Program-made: the position numbers and the translations under genes
The notes under the pieces: generated by a model
What the model saw: only the letters and a program-made list of their open reading frames with translations
Told to the model about the DNA's origin: nothing
The model's database searches: none
Part shown: piece after piece, positions 31,098-41,420 of the stretch
Layout: each line of letters opens with the position of its first letter
Position numbering within the stretch: the stretch's first letter is position 1
NCBI GenBank assembly: GCA_964019335.1
Contig: OZ025668.1
Coordinates: 434,001-498,000 of the forward strand
DNA length: 64,000 bases
Source of the DNA: Diplonema japonicum
Taxonomy: Eukaryota > Euglenozoa > Diplonemea > Diplonemida > Diplonemidae
Direction of reading: 5' to 3'

Positions 31098-33093
31098 TTA
31101 ACACCCATCACGTGTTTCGGCACCCCAGCTCATGTTCTGTTTCTTAACGAATGAGCATGCTTGCTGACTGTTCATCACATTAGAAACAGTGGTTTGCACC
31201 TTTTTTTTTTTTTTTTAAAAAAAAGTTTTTCCAAAAGAAAATACCTGATGAGGGTATTCCACCCTGTGGTGGCGGGGATTCATCGCTACGGTTTGAGGGC
31301 TTTGCATCTTTTTTTTTTTTTTTTTTTTTAAAGTTTCTTTGAATAGTTGTTTTCCCCTCACACCTTTGTAATAATAGGAGATGAAGGAGCTGGAGCAGGT
31401 CCGGTGGACAAACATCCTTGCTTCTCAAGCCTTGTAACAAAATGTTTCCCGAAGGGCGCCCTTCTCAGGTAGTGGACGTTGGGCTTCAGATGCTCCACGA
31501 CAAGAGCCTTTTGCTTCTCATCGCAGAGGTCGAAGATCTTCTGCATCACGTAGTTCCCGTACTGGTCCATGACAGCACCCACAAGACCAGAGACACCATC
31601 TTCTCTCTGGTGCATTGTGAGTTCCTCGAGGAGGGAGATCCTCACCGCAGGCGATGCATACTCAAACATCTTCTCTACCACGTTGGAAGCAAACTTATGA
31701 GTGCTGAGCACTGTGTAGTACCCCCTGAGCTTCGAGGTGATGGCGTACTGGTACTGAGGGTGCCCGTTGATTATAACATGCTGCACTACATAGTTCCCGT
31801 ACTGGTCTGTCACCAGGGACTGCACTGACTGAAGGATTTCTTCCAGGATTGGTACGATCTCCTTGTGGTTCTTGCAGTACTCCAGAATTCTTTGCACGCA
31901 CCTGCAACCGTAAGCATGGGTTGCGAAGGCCGCGACCCTCCCCACGAAGGCCTTCACGATGAAGCCCACCTTGTCGCTCATCACCTCGATGCACTTCTGG
32001 ATGACGTGGTTCCCGTTCTGGTCCTGCACGCACCTTGGTACATGCCCGTCGACTTCCCTCACGATGTCCGCCCTTTCACTGTCCGTCATCACCTCCAACG
32101 CCTTCTGCACGATCCTGCACCCGTACGTCTGCAGCGTCAGCATCAGAGTGTTGCCCTTTTTTTTTCATTTATGTTTTTATATTCCCATACCCTCAAGCAG
32201 TCGACTAGCTCCTTGCGCATCCCAGGGGTCCCGTGTTCTAGCAGCTTCTGGATAACATAGTTCCCAAACACGTCCTGCATCAGCTGCAGTGCTACGGGGA
32301 TCACCTCCTTGAACACCAGCATGAGGTCTTCCGGGGAAGATTTCTCAAGCTTCCTTTGGATGAGCCTCGAGCCTTCCTGATCGGTTGTGAACTCCACCAC
32401 GTAGCCTTGCAGCTGCTTGAGCTCCCAGTTGCAAGTCGATGCCGTGGCGCGGTACTCCTCCATGAGCTTGGAACGGGTGCGAGAGGACCTTTTCCTGTTG
32501 TTAAGGGGAGCAGTAGGGATGGGGAGGACTTGTGGGACGCTGATGGGGACCTGAATAGGGGGCTCGTACTGAATGGGCTGCACTGAGGGGGAGTCGGGGA
32601 TGGCATCCTCGTAGTACGAAGGGTGGGCCGAGGGGTAGGCTGTCTGGGGAAGGGGAAGCGGCTGTTGCTGAGGCGAAGGGTAAGGGAACGTGGCAGGAGA
32701 GATGGGGCTCTGAACGGGTGTGGAAGGCTGCGATGTGTGGACTGTGGCGTAGTCAGTTACCGTCATTGGGCTCTCTGGCTGCTGGTACATGTTGAAGGGC
32801 ACGAAGGGGACAGCTTTGCTGTTCAGACCCGTGCGGGAATGCTCCGGTGTGTTTCTTCCATGACTACTGCACGTGCTTTCTTTGTCGTCCATTAGGGCAG
32901 GAAGTGCCCTCTCCTTCTGCACACTGTGCATGCCTAGCTTGTTTGACTCCACCTTGCCTGTCTGTATCTGGTTGTAGTACCACTTCGACTCAGTTACCTC
33001 TTTTGCCTGTTCATCAGTTTCCTCTATTTCCCAGTCCCCTCCCGTCAGAGACGGTGCGGAGCTGCTCCTCTTCATGGGCTTTCCAACGGCCAT
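31098..33093 (-). CDS. PUF (Pumilio/FBF) RNA-binding protein, four exons
   Basis: Exons 32191-33093, 31364-32155, 31245-31307 and 31098-31199 encode ~619 residues. Introns are 35, 56 and 45 nt. The N-terminal ~210 residues are Ser/Pro/Gln-rich. The rest is a Pumilio homology domain of about eight repeats with recognisable RNA-reading helices: SRLIQR, NYVIQK, GCRIVQK, NHVIQK, GCRCVQR, NYVVQH, SNVVEK, NYVMQK. These amino acids match the usual PUF code and suggest a UGUA-type target. PUF proteins bind mRNA 3' UTRs and control decay, localisation or ribosome assembly. Intron 1 falls inside a repeat and splices LVDCLR to [14 protein letters not shown]. The two small terminal exons are inferred from frame continuity and are less certain. 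Confidence 0.88.
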
Positions 33094-33272
33094 TTCTTTT
33101 TTTTTTTTTAAAAAGGAAATAGAAAAATTCGGTTTAAAAACTCAACAGAGAGTGAGGGAGGGAAAGACGGAAATAGGGGTGGAAAAAAAAAGGGGGGGGA
33201 AAAAACTAGTAAATAGGGGGAACAATAAAAATTGTCCTGTGTTTGTGTGTGTTCTCCCCCCCCCCCCTTAAA

Positions 33273-33495
33273 TACTGTAAAACCGATAAAGTTCTCATGT
33301 GGTTTTGGTTTTTGGCCTTTCTCTTTTCCCCTTTCTTTGATCTTTTGACAATCCCTTGAAACTCACCTACCCACGGCCCCAGCCTAAATGCCTAAAAATT
33401 GATCAATACGACAAGATCCACTTCGATACGATAAGTACCCTAACCCTCAACCCGAAGGGCTCTCTTCCGCTCAAACTTTATCGGTTTTTACAGTA
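33273..33495. mobile_element. Miniature inverted-repeat element B
   Basis: TACTGTAAAACCGATAAAGTT (33273-33293) is repeated inverted at 33474-33495 with one extra base. The enclosed 223 bp is of mixed composition with no reading frame and includes CCCTAACCCT once. The flanks are A-rich, so no target duplication can be defined. Confidence 0.65.
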
Positions 33496-34268
33496 AAAGA
33501 AAAAAAAAGAAGCGGGTCGCAAAAAGAAAAAGAAAAAGGTGAATAAAAAAATAGAAAATCATAGGGCTATTAGAAGGCTCCCTATCAGAGGGAAATTTTC
33601 TTTCCCTCTTTCGTTTTTTCTCTCTCTTTTTTTTTCACCATTGATCGCCATTTTCTCCCCCCCCCCCACAAATAAAAAAAGCACAAAAAACATGAAGGAA
33701 AGGATACAGGAAGCTACGGAGGGTTTTTTTTCTTTTTTTTTCTTTTTTTTTTTTTTTTTTTTCTTGAGCACAAAAGAGAATAACTCGACTGGATTTTTCT
33801 TTACTTTTTTTTATTCAAATGCCGATTTGAGCAGAAATGATAACTAGAACTTGTAATTTCTTTGCGCTGAGCAAGGAGCTATTTCCACCTTTATTTAGGA
33901 TTACATTCTTCTGCCCGGATTTTTCTTCGCTATAACGGAGAAAAAAAAACAAAAACTACAAGTCCATAATTACTATTTTTTTTATCTTTATTGCATTACA
34001 GTAATCTATTTTGCCTAAATCCAGGGGGAAAAAATGATCTTTCGAAGGGTAAGGAGCAATGAGGGGCCGCAGCTGCATGGCGAGGGGGAAAAAAAAAGGG
34101 GGGAAAAAAAAACATTTAATCTTCGTGTTTCTTTCACGCTCACCAGCTAGTCCAGCGGCTTTGGAGGAAAAAAAAAAAAAAAAAAAAGTAAAAAAATACC
34201 GTAATTTTTTTTTTCTTCAGAACCACAAAGCCGGGTTTAGAGGGGGGGGGCAATGGGGGGGAGGGGCG

Positions 34269-34307
<39 letters not shown>
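33496..34307. other. Spacer with homopolymers
   Basis: A/T-rich sequence with T-runs at about 33724-33762 and A-runs at 34165-34188 and 34270-34306. No gene or recognised repeat. The A-run directly downstream (minus sense T-run) of the desaturase stop is typical of the window's gene ends. Confidence 0.45.
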
Positions 34308-34309
<2 letters not shown>

Positions 34310-36290
34310 ACACATCCGCTGTCAATCTCTTCATATGACCCAAGATAGACCCGGTAGCTGTTGTAAACGGCTCAATATCAGGCTTAAACTCATGTTTCTT
34401 CAGCAACGCATAGACCCTCTCATGAGCCTGCCGGAATCTACTCCGAGGCAACCTTGGCATCAGGTGGTGCACAATGTGGTAATTCAGACCACCATGGACC
34501 CAGTCCATATACCATGGGCAGGAGATGTCCTTGATGACCTCAGCCTGCCTGCGAACCCAAGAACCCTTCACATCTTCTTTCTCTCGAAAAGGTTTGTCGT
34601 AGTGAGAGAGGCACAGTTGAAGAGCGAGAAGACCTTGCACGGTGGCTCCGATGTACCACAAGGAAACAGCCTGCATGAGTTCAACTCTCGAGAGCATTGC
34701 GAGAACCCAGCTCCAATGTATGATAATACCGACCCACTCTTTAAGACCGTGTTGCATGGTGTAGGATGCAATGCAGATTCCAAACCTGCCAACAAAGAAC
34801 ATTATAGGGAGAAAGGTGATGTGCTGGAGCTTGATGATGTACCGGCATATCTCGTGGGGGAGGAACTGTTTCAGCATATGGTCCTGCATGAAGATCCCTT
34901 GTTCAAACTGTTGAGGGTCGGAGCACCCGACTCCTTCGACAACGGTGTTTGTGAAGAAGTGATGCTCGAAATGTTCATCCCGCCACCACGTCCCGGACAA
35001 CCCCATGCAAACGTTCCCCCAGAACCACCCGTGTTTTTGATCCCGTTTTCTATCGTTGAAAATTGAATTGTGCATTAAATCGTGTGCGAGAAAACCGGAT
35101 TGTTGCCAAAACAACCCAAGACACACGCCGGGAAGAACCCTGTTTGTCAATGTTGTTTCGCCGAAGAAAACACCGGCAACACAGCCTGCAAGGAATCCCA
35201 TACAAGCTGCAGCCTTGCAAAGGTACCAGTTGTACGGCACGTCGAACCAGTGCGTGTCCCACATTTCATTGAGAAGATCGAGGAACTCTGCTTCAAGGGG
35301 GTCGGCGATGTTCCAAGTGTAGCTCCCCACCGGGGTGTACCTCTTGATCAAGGATGGTTTGTGAAAGGCTTCAAACTGCAGAGTCGCGTCTTTCCCGTAG
35401 AACTCCTCTAGAACATCCCCGCCTGGGTGGTGCTCGATGAAGTGTGACACGTCGTACCAGTTCCCACGGACACCGATTTTCTTCGGCGCGTCCAGGCAGG
35501 TCCGCATACGCCTGTTGTGCGAATCCTTGAAGACCGCCCCCGATTTCGTCGAAGCAAAGGGCTTCCTCCTAGCACCGTTCCATGAAAAGTTCATGTTGTT
35601 CCAGATTATAACCCCAACAGCCGCGCCTGTTGCAAGGTGAATACACACTAAAAATCCAGCATCCTTTGCAGCGTAAATAGTAGTAAGCCACACCGTCAGC
35701 TCAACAGCAGATCTGATAGGGTACACCGACCAGTTTTGAACAATGTTAAATGCACGGTCCAAGAGAAGCGCTCCTACAAATGAAAACGAGTCAAGCTTAG
35801 ACAGCGTATCACCTATGATCAGGAAGGAGTATCCACACGATGCGAATGCCAAGCCAGTCTGCGTGGTGTTCTCTAGTACTTTGTACGTAAGGAAGGACAG
35901 CGGCCACAGAACTATCAAGGTGGAGGACCCTGGTCTGGGCTTTAGGTCTTTTGGGAATGACATGGTTGCCTTTCGAGGGAGGGAAGACTGAACAGCTTGA
36001 GACAGGTATGCCCATGATATAATGGACAGCATGCTTGTGACAGTTCCCACTAGGAAGGAGACCAGGACCCCGCTTGGCGACATAACGACGAGCATTCCTA
36101 TCCAGTGGGTCAGTTCTATGAAGGATCTGACGGTGTGTTTTTTCCAGTTTTCCCGTGCGTTTATGATCCTCTCTTTGAGGACCTTTCCACCCGGGATCCC
36201 CAAGAACTCCAGAACTCTACCAGCGACGATCAGTGCTAGGATGGACAGCATCAGGCTGGCCGCCACGGAGTCCACTGACACTCCCTCCAT
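34308..36290 (-). CDS. Cytochrome b5-fused fatty acid/sphingolipid desaturase with extra N-terminal membrane domain
   Basis: From ATG 36290 the protein is 660 residues in one exon. Residues 1-235 add about six hydrophobic segments absent from ordinary front-end desaturases. A cytochrome b5 domain follows with the haem motif HHPGGD at 287-292. The desaturase then has all three His boxes: HDLMH (403), HFEHH (440) and HIVHH (605). Front-end desaturases usually have Gln as first residue of the third box (QxxHH); here it is His. The family inserts a cis double bond into acyl chains in the ER, using electrons from its own b5 domain. Whether the substrate is a fatty acid or a sphingoid base cannot be decided by eye. 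Confidence 0.85.
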
Positions 36291-36468
36291 CTTCCTCCCC
36301 TTTTGTATTCCCTGCTTTTTTCTTTCTTCTTTTTTTTTTCTCGCAGTAAAAAAAAAAGGGGGGGTGGGAAAGGTTAACAAGAAAGAGAAGGGAAAAGAAA
36401 AAGGAATATTCACACAAAGAAAAAAAAAATAGAAACATATAAAAAAAAATAATAATAATAATAACCAC

Positions 36469-36835
36469 GGCCTCATATCTCTAAAACCCGATGGGTTGTC
36501 CCAGTCACTGTCAACGGAAACCCGACACCCCCCCCATTTTTTAATGTACTTTTTAAGGTACAAATGACCACAAGAAAAAAAAAATTGTTATGACTAAAAT
36601 GACTTTTTGTTGTTTCGCCGAAAATTTAAAAAAAAAAAACTGTGAAAAGCTTTTTGCTCGGCAAAAAAAAAAAAAAAAAAAAAACAGATATGCGCAGACA
36701 ATTTTGTCCGCGACTCATTCCCGCCATTGGTTTTGAAGGAAAAGAAAAACAGCAATATTTCTCACAAAATCGGTTAAACGGAGGGGAGGGGGGGGGGGGG
36801 GGGAGGTTGAAAACGGGTTTTAAAGATACGAGGGC
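36469..36835. mobile_element. Miniature inverted-repeat element A2
   Basis: GGCCTCATATCTCTAAAACC at 36469 pairs with an inverted copy ending at 36835, 19 of 22 positions matching. The interior is A/T-rich and includes AGCTTTTTGCTCGGC, also seen near 1425. The terminal motif is shared with A1 at 30818-30977. Confidence 0.6.
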
Positions 36836-36930
36836 GTAATAATAATAAAAAACTGTAACTCTAAAAATCTTCTTTTTTTATAACAAAAAATGGGGGGGGG
36901 AAGAGAAAGAGAGAGAGAGTATCCAATCTA

Positions 36931-38643
36931 TCACGAACAAGCTGCGACCAGCTCCCTACTGGGGAGGGACGCTCTGAAAAACGCAGCATCTTCGTCACGG
37001 CCTTCTAAAGCCGCCTTTTCCATCAAATCCTTCAAATAAGTATGCCCTTCTGGATACCCCTTGTACAAAGTAATCAATCTGGCAAGCACCACAGATGTAT
37101 GTGGGGGTAGGGACGGCTGCTGGAGGAGCGCGGCCATCGCGTCCCTAGAGTAGTCAGCTTGCGGAGGGTTCAAGAGAAATGATTTTTCGGCTTTGAGGTG
37201 GGTCCTCAAGGCACGGGTCCCATGTGATAAGCAAACCTCAGCCAAAGCAGGGTCGTGACTGGAGGCAATATAGTACAGCTCATCAAACCAAGAAGAAGCT
37301 TGTAAAGTAGTGGCCATGTAAAACCCATTGCAGACGTCTTCTTCTTGCAGAGATTTGACGTAAAATCTTCTGAAAATCGACGTAAAGACATCACCATCGA
37401 CACCTTTTGGCATTCCCACAGGGATGTACCCCGGGGCGAACTCAGTGAGCACACCTTTTGCGAACGTAAAGTCTGATCTCGCATACGCCCTGCACACAAC
37501 CTCGGAGATCAATGTTAGTCTATCGCTTTTTGTTAGATTTCTCAGCAAGTTTATAGTCTTTTGCAACGGGAGATTTTTGGCAAGATGTGCATGGGTTGAC
37601 CCGCCGGACAACGAACAGATGGCAACGGGCCCCCCACGCCCCACCACCGCCAGCGAAGACCCCGAAAGAAACATAGCAGCCACGGAACTGTTGAAAAAAA
37701 AATGCGAGGGAAGCGTATAATGCCCCGGTGACGCACCGCTAAGCACCTTCAAAGGGTTCAAACCGTAATCATAGAAGTTAACGAAATCACCTCCTGACAC
37801 AATGACCAAAGTAGACGAGACGAGTATGGTAGTAGCGGTACCTTGAGTGGGGTGGTCGGATGTCACCTGCGTGCGGGACACAGTATTCCGAAGAGTTAGC
37901 TTTGAGTTGGTGCACCCAATACACCACATCACTCCGTCCGGACTTACCCCTGCACAGGAAGGCACACCTGGCGTGTGAATCGACACCTTTTCGGAGATTG
38001 TCATTTCCTGCACAGACACCGTGAGCAAGGTTGTGGTGAGCTCTCCTCGCAACGCGGTTGTTCCCAATATTCTAAAGAAGTCCGAAGTAGAACTATCGCA
38101 CCACTGCACACGAAGAATTCTGTCTATAAAATGCGGGATGTCGGTAAACGACTGCGACCTGTGCATTGCACCATTCGCAGTGTCCTTTGAGACCAAAAAA
38201 ACCGTTGATGGCGGTGTTACGATAATGGTGGTCCGGGCCCCAGGTACTATGTGTGTAGCATCATCGCTTATGTCTGTCGATGTCTTCCCGTTGGAAAGAA
38301 CACCTGAGCACGACACTAAGGTGTCGTCTAGAGAGGCGAAGGCCGCACACGCGACAGTTTTCTTCCCTCCTTTGCACAACGCTGTTTTGAATTTCATGTT
38401 TGGTCCTTCAGTGGTTCTAATGTTGCCCACAGCACCGTTGCCCAGGGCGAGATCGAAGGATATTTCGCCGTTTTCGGAGGTCACCCTGCCGCCTACAACT
38501 TTATTCGTCCCAAGGTTGCTGTTTAAGAGGTTCAGTGCCGTCGCTCCTTTTTTCCCCACTTCGCCCACCGTGAAGGGCCGCACTCCTTCTACATGTTGTC
38601 TATTCTTCCCAACTGTCGATACTGCGCCTGCTAGGGATAACAT
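36931..38643 (-). CDS. WDPCP/Fritz-like protein (tentative)
   Basis: A single exon of 570 residues. The N-terminal two thirds is beta-rich, with weak WD-like blades (for example VPSCAGVSPDGVMWCIGC and VAAMFLSGSSLAVVGRGGPV). The last ~200 residues are helical: TINLLRNLTKSDRLTLISEV, then FTSIFRRFYVKSLQEEDVC, a Trp/Phe-rich helix and ALAEVCLSHGTRAL. This plan and the C-terminal pattern resemble WDPCP (Fritz), part of the CPLANE module that loads intraflagellar transport proteins at the cilium base. The match is by pattern only. Another two-domain WD/TPR trafficking protein is the alternative. Confidence 0.55.
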   Translation of the reverse strand: MLSLAGAVSTVGKNRQHVEGVRPFTVGEVGKKGATALNLLNSNLGTNKVVGGRVTSENGEISFDLALGNGAVGNIRTTEGPNMKFKTALCKGGKKTVACAAFASLDDTLVSCSGVLSNGKTSTDISDDATHIVPGARTTIIVTPPSTVFLVSKDTANGAMHRSQSFTDIPHFIDRILRVQWCDSSTSDFFRILGTTALRGELTTTLLTVSVQEMTISEKVSIHTPGVPSCAGVSPDGVMWCIGCTNSKLTLRNTVSRTQVTSDHPTQGTATTILVSSTLVIVSGGDFVNFYDYGLNPLKVLSGASPGHYTLPSHFFFNSSVAAMFLSGSSLAVVGRGGPVAICSLSGGSTHAHLAKNLPLQKTINLLRNLTKSDRLTLISEVVCRAYARSDFTFAKGVLTEFAPGYIPVGMPKGVDGDVFTSIFRRFYVKSLQEEDVCNGFYMATTLQASSWFDELYYIASSHDPALAEVCLSHGTRALRTHLKAEKSFLLNPPQADYSRDAMAALLQQPSLPPHTSVVLARLITLYKGYPEGHTYLKDLMEKAALEGRDEDAAFFRASLPSRELVAACS

Positions 38644-39815
38644 CGCATTATTTTCCCCGCCCTCCCTATTTTTTTTGTTGCTTTTTGTTTTTTTAAAAGA
38701 AATAATAATAAACTTTTTTTGGGGGGGTGTAGTGGGGGGGGCGGGTTTAGCAGGAAAACAAAAAACTTGCGTTCTCTCCCCCTTCCTTTTGTCCCCCCCC
38801 CCCCCCCCATAATAAGCTATTGTACTTTTAAAAAAAAGGTTCCTAATTGTACGAAAGAATCATAAATCGCAGTCATCCAGGAGTCATATCAAAATGGAAA
38901 AAAAGGCGATGTTTAAGGGCAAATCCCACTCGAGGACCACCCTAAAAAAAGGGAGGGGTTGATAAAAAAAGAAAAACGGATCCGTAGTCGGCCAATCGGT
39001 CTAGCCGACCATATCTTGGAGGCCGATTGGAGTCATGGAATAGGCCGACCGACAAGAAGAAAAAAATAAAAGGAGAAGCAGCAAAAAAAAAAGCAAGGAC
39101 GGCAATAGGTCAGCATAGGCTCTGGTTGATCAAGGTGGCCCGAGTTACCGAAATGGGATGACTCTTGCGGTGTATGTAAAAAGGAAGAAAAGAAAGAAAA
39201 ATAACTGAATAATAAAAAAAAAAAAAAGAAACAAGGACATTATACTACTAATTATAAGGGGAATAAAGGGGGGAGAGGCTAAGACTGAACAGATAAGGAA
39301 AAAAAAGATTTTAAGGGGGGGGAGAATAGAGAAACTTGACATTAAAGATCGCACCAAACCTTGGCTCGAGCAAGTTGCTTGGAGAAAAGAAGAAAAAGGG
39401 AAGGGGGGGGGGTTAAAAAGAACGATTGGACCCTGCTTCGGGGAATCTTAATGCCACCCGATACCTTCCCGACGAACGGATAGCTTTCTCTTCCCTTCCT
39501 TTGTGGCCAAGACCGCTTCACACAGAGGAGTGCGAGCTAAAACAAAAACCTCTAACAAAAGACCATTCTCTGTCAGACGAGACTGCAAGGGTTAGGCGTT
39601 GGGCTTATCACTTAGGTGCCCTTTTTCTGTTACCCCACACACAGCGGTTATGAAGGAAAGAAGAAAAAGAAAGGGGGAAAGACTTTTTTTTTTTTTATTA
39701 TAAAAAGAGTTCGGGAAGACGCTTTTACTTGGAGCGTCCCCACTACAGTACTTTGTTTGGCAGTAAAGCCACTTGCTTTAGTTTTATTAATTTTAAAGGG
39801 AATGAAGTAAATGAT

Positions 39816-39850
<35 letters not shown>

Positions 39851-39852
<2 letters not shown>

Positions 39853-40030
39853 AACTGGCCGTTGTTTGTACGTGCCGGTACTCGAGGTCCGCGTATTGGA
39901 CCAGATCATCCCAGTCTAGTGCCGTCATTTTGTTTGTACGTGCCGGGTAAAACCTGGAGAAGTTTGTCAACCCGAAACACGTTGCCAACGTTCCCCTTTT
40001 GTTTAGACAAGTCAAAGACTCGTTCTTGCA
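39851..40030 (+). repeat. SINE-like repeat R2, copy 3, with extra 68-bp segment
   Basis: It starts GGAACTGGCCGTTGTTTGTA and ends TTCTTGCA plus A-run, like copy 2. It carries an additional segment bounded by a direct repeat of GTTTGTACGTGCCGG. On the minus strand the extra segment reads as an open frame starting MTALDWDDLVQYADLEYR. Either this copy gained the segment or the others lost it by recombination between the short direct repeats. Confidence 0.75.
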
Positions 40031-40044
40031 AAAAAAAAAAAAAA

Positions 40045-40080
40045 ACATTTAAGGGTACCTGCGGTATGTGACAGGACGCC
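40045..40080 (-). repeat. Solo R1 (LINE 3' end)
   Basis: The minus-strand sequence contains GGCGTCCTGTCACATACCGC and ends CCCTTAAATG plus T-run. It has no coding sequence attached and abuts A-runs on both sides. It is a severely 5'-truncated copy of the same 3' UTR seen at 1521-1560 and 53621-53655. Confidence 0.65.
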
Positions 40081-40383
40081 TGATGAAAAAAAAAAAAAAA
40101 AAGTACACCACTGAATGAGGCCTCTTGAACTAAGAAGCCTGTTCATCAGGTGGACAACAATGTGATAGATACGTTGGGGAATCGTACGTGAAGGAGAAGG
40201 AAGAAAGGAAGGAAGGGAAGAGTGGAGGAGGAGGGTGCCTTGCGCAAACCTGTCCTTTTTTTTTTTTTGGTTCGTTCCACTTTTCTCATTAACAACATCA
40301 CATACACTCAAAAGAAAAAAACGCTCAAAAAACCAAGAAAAAAAAATAGGAAAAAAAAAAGGGTTAGAAGAAATAAAATCCAT

Positions 40384-40424
<41 letters not shown>

Positions 40425-41052
40425 GAATTGTAAATCTTCTTCTTCTCGTAAATAATTACTGCCATCTCTTTTCCACACCTTTAATGAATCCTCCTGTCAA
40501 CCTGTACACACTTGCTATCAAAATTGGACAGGTCGCGGTGTGCATTAAATCTTTGTGTGAAAAAAAGGGAGCACCCCACCGTCATGATGTTGGAACTTGG
40601 CACCAAACCTTTTTTTTTTCCCCCTTTCTCCTTTTCCCTCCCCTTCTCCACTTTTTTTTTTCTTTTTTAATTTCACACGAGCTCAAAACCTTTCTATCCC
40701 AATAAATTCACATAGGGAAGTGTGAAACAAGGCCTGCTTGCTCAACTGAAAAAAAAAAAAAAGAAAAAGGGAGAACGGGAATAGTTCAAAAAAAGAAAAA
40801 GAGAGAAAAAAAACAATGTACAAAGGTCAGGGAAGTCGTGAGTTGAAAAAAAAAAAGAAGGGAAGAGACGGGATACTGGCAAAAAAAGAGAATTGGGCAT
40901 GGGGGGTTAAGTCCTTATGCATCAGGAAAACCCCTTCATCTCATTTTCTTTATTGTGCATGGCTGATCAGAGAATTTTCTATGTTCGATTTTCAGAGGTA
41001 GTAGCGCATCAGAAAAATAAATATGATAGGGGGGGGGGGGGGGGTATTATTA

Positions 41053-41232
41053 CCAGATTTGGGAATTGGATTTTCTTTTTCGGTTTTAGGAGTGTGTAAT
41101 GTAATTTCAAAGTACCCACCACCAAGGAATGGCAGGCCTATTTTATTCCTTACTGAAAAAAATAATGGTACTTTCTTTGGGGTTTTCACTCAATTTGGGA
41201 CTTTCTTCGGTCCAACATATTCCCAAATCTGG
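41053..41232. mobile_element. Miniature inverted-repeat element C
   Basis: CCAGATTTGGGAAT (41053-41066) is repeated perfectly inverted at 41219-41232. The 180-bp interior has no reading frame but contains two related ACTTTCTT segments. Homopolymers outside each end prevent defining a target duplication. Confidence 0.55.
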
Positions 41233-41305
41233 AAAAAAAGAAAAAAAGATTCTGTCAGAAAGAAAACCAGAATCACTTCTACTTTAAAAAAAAAAAGAAG
41301 ACGGC

Positions 41306-41352
<47 letters not shown>

Positions 41353-41420
41353 AGACGGCAGTAACTCAGCTTTTCTTTTTCTTTTCTTTGTCTACACAAG
41401 ATCAAAATGGAGAGAGCTCC

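Larger units (their letters stand above)
38644..41420. other. 2.8-kb gene-free spacer with repeats
   Basis: No gene is supported. The spacer contains R2 copy 3 (39851-40030), a solo R1 LINE end (40045-40080), a small inverted-repeat element (41053-41232), long homopolymers, and a GGCCAATCGG / CCGATTGG partial palindrome near 38991-39050. A plus-strand frame at 39426-39653 has normal composition but no family resemblance. Confidence 0.5.

Noticed and set aside
33438-33450. Telomere-like CCCTAACCCT
   Set aside because: Only one and a half units inside an inverted-repeat element; no array.
39426-39653. Plus-strand 75-codon frame with normal composition
   Set aside because: Against the direction of all other genes, no recognisable domain and no leader context.
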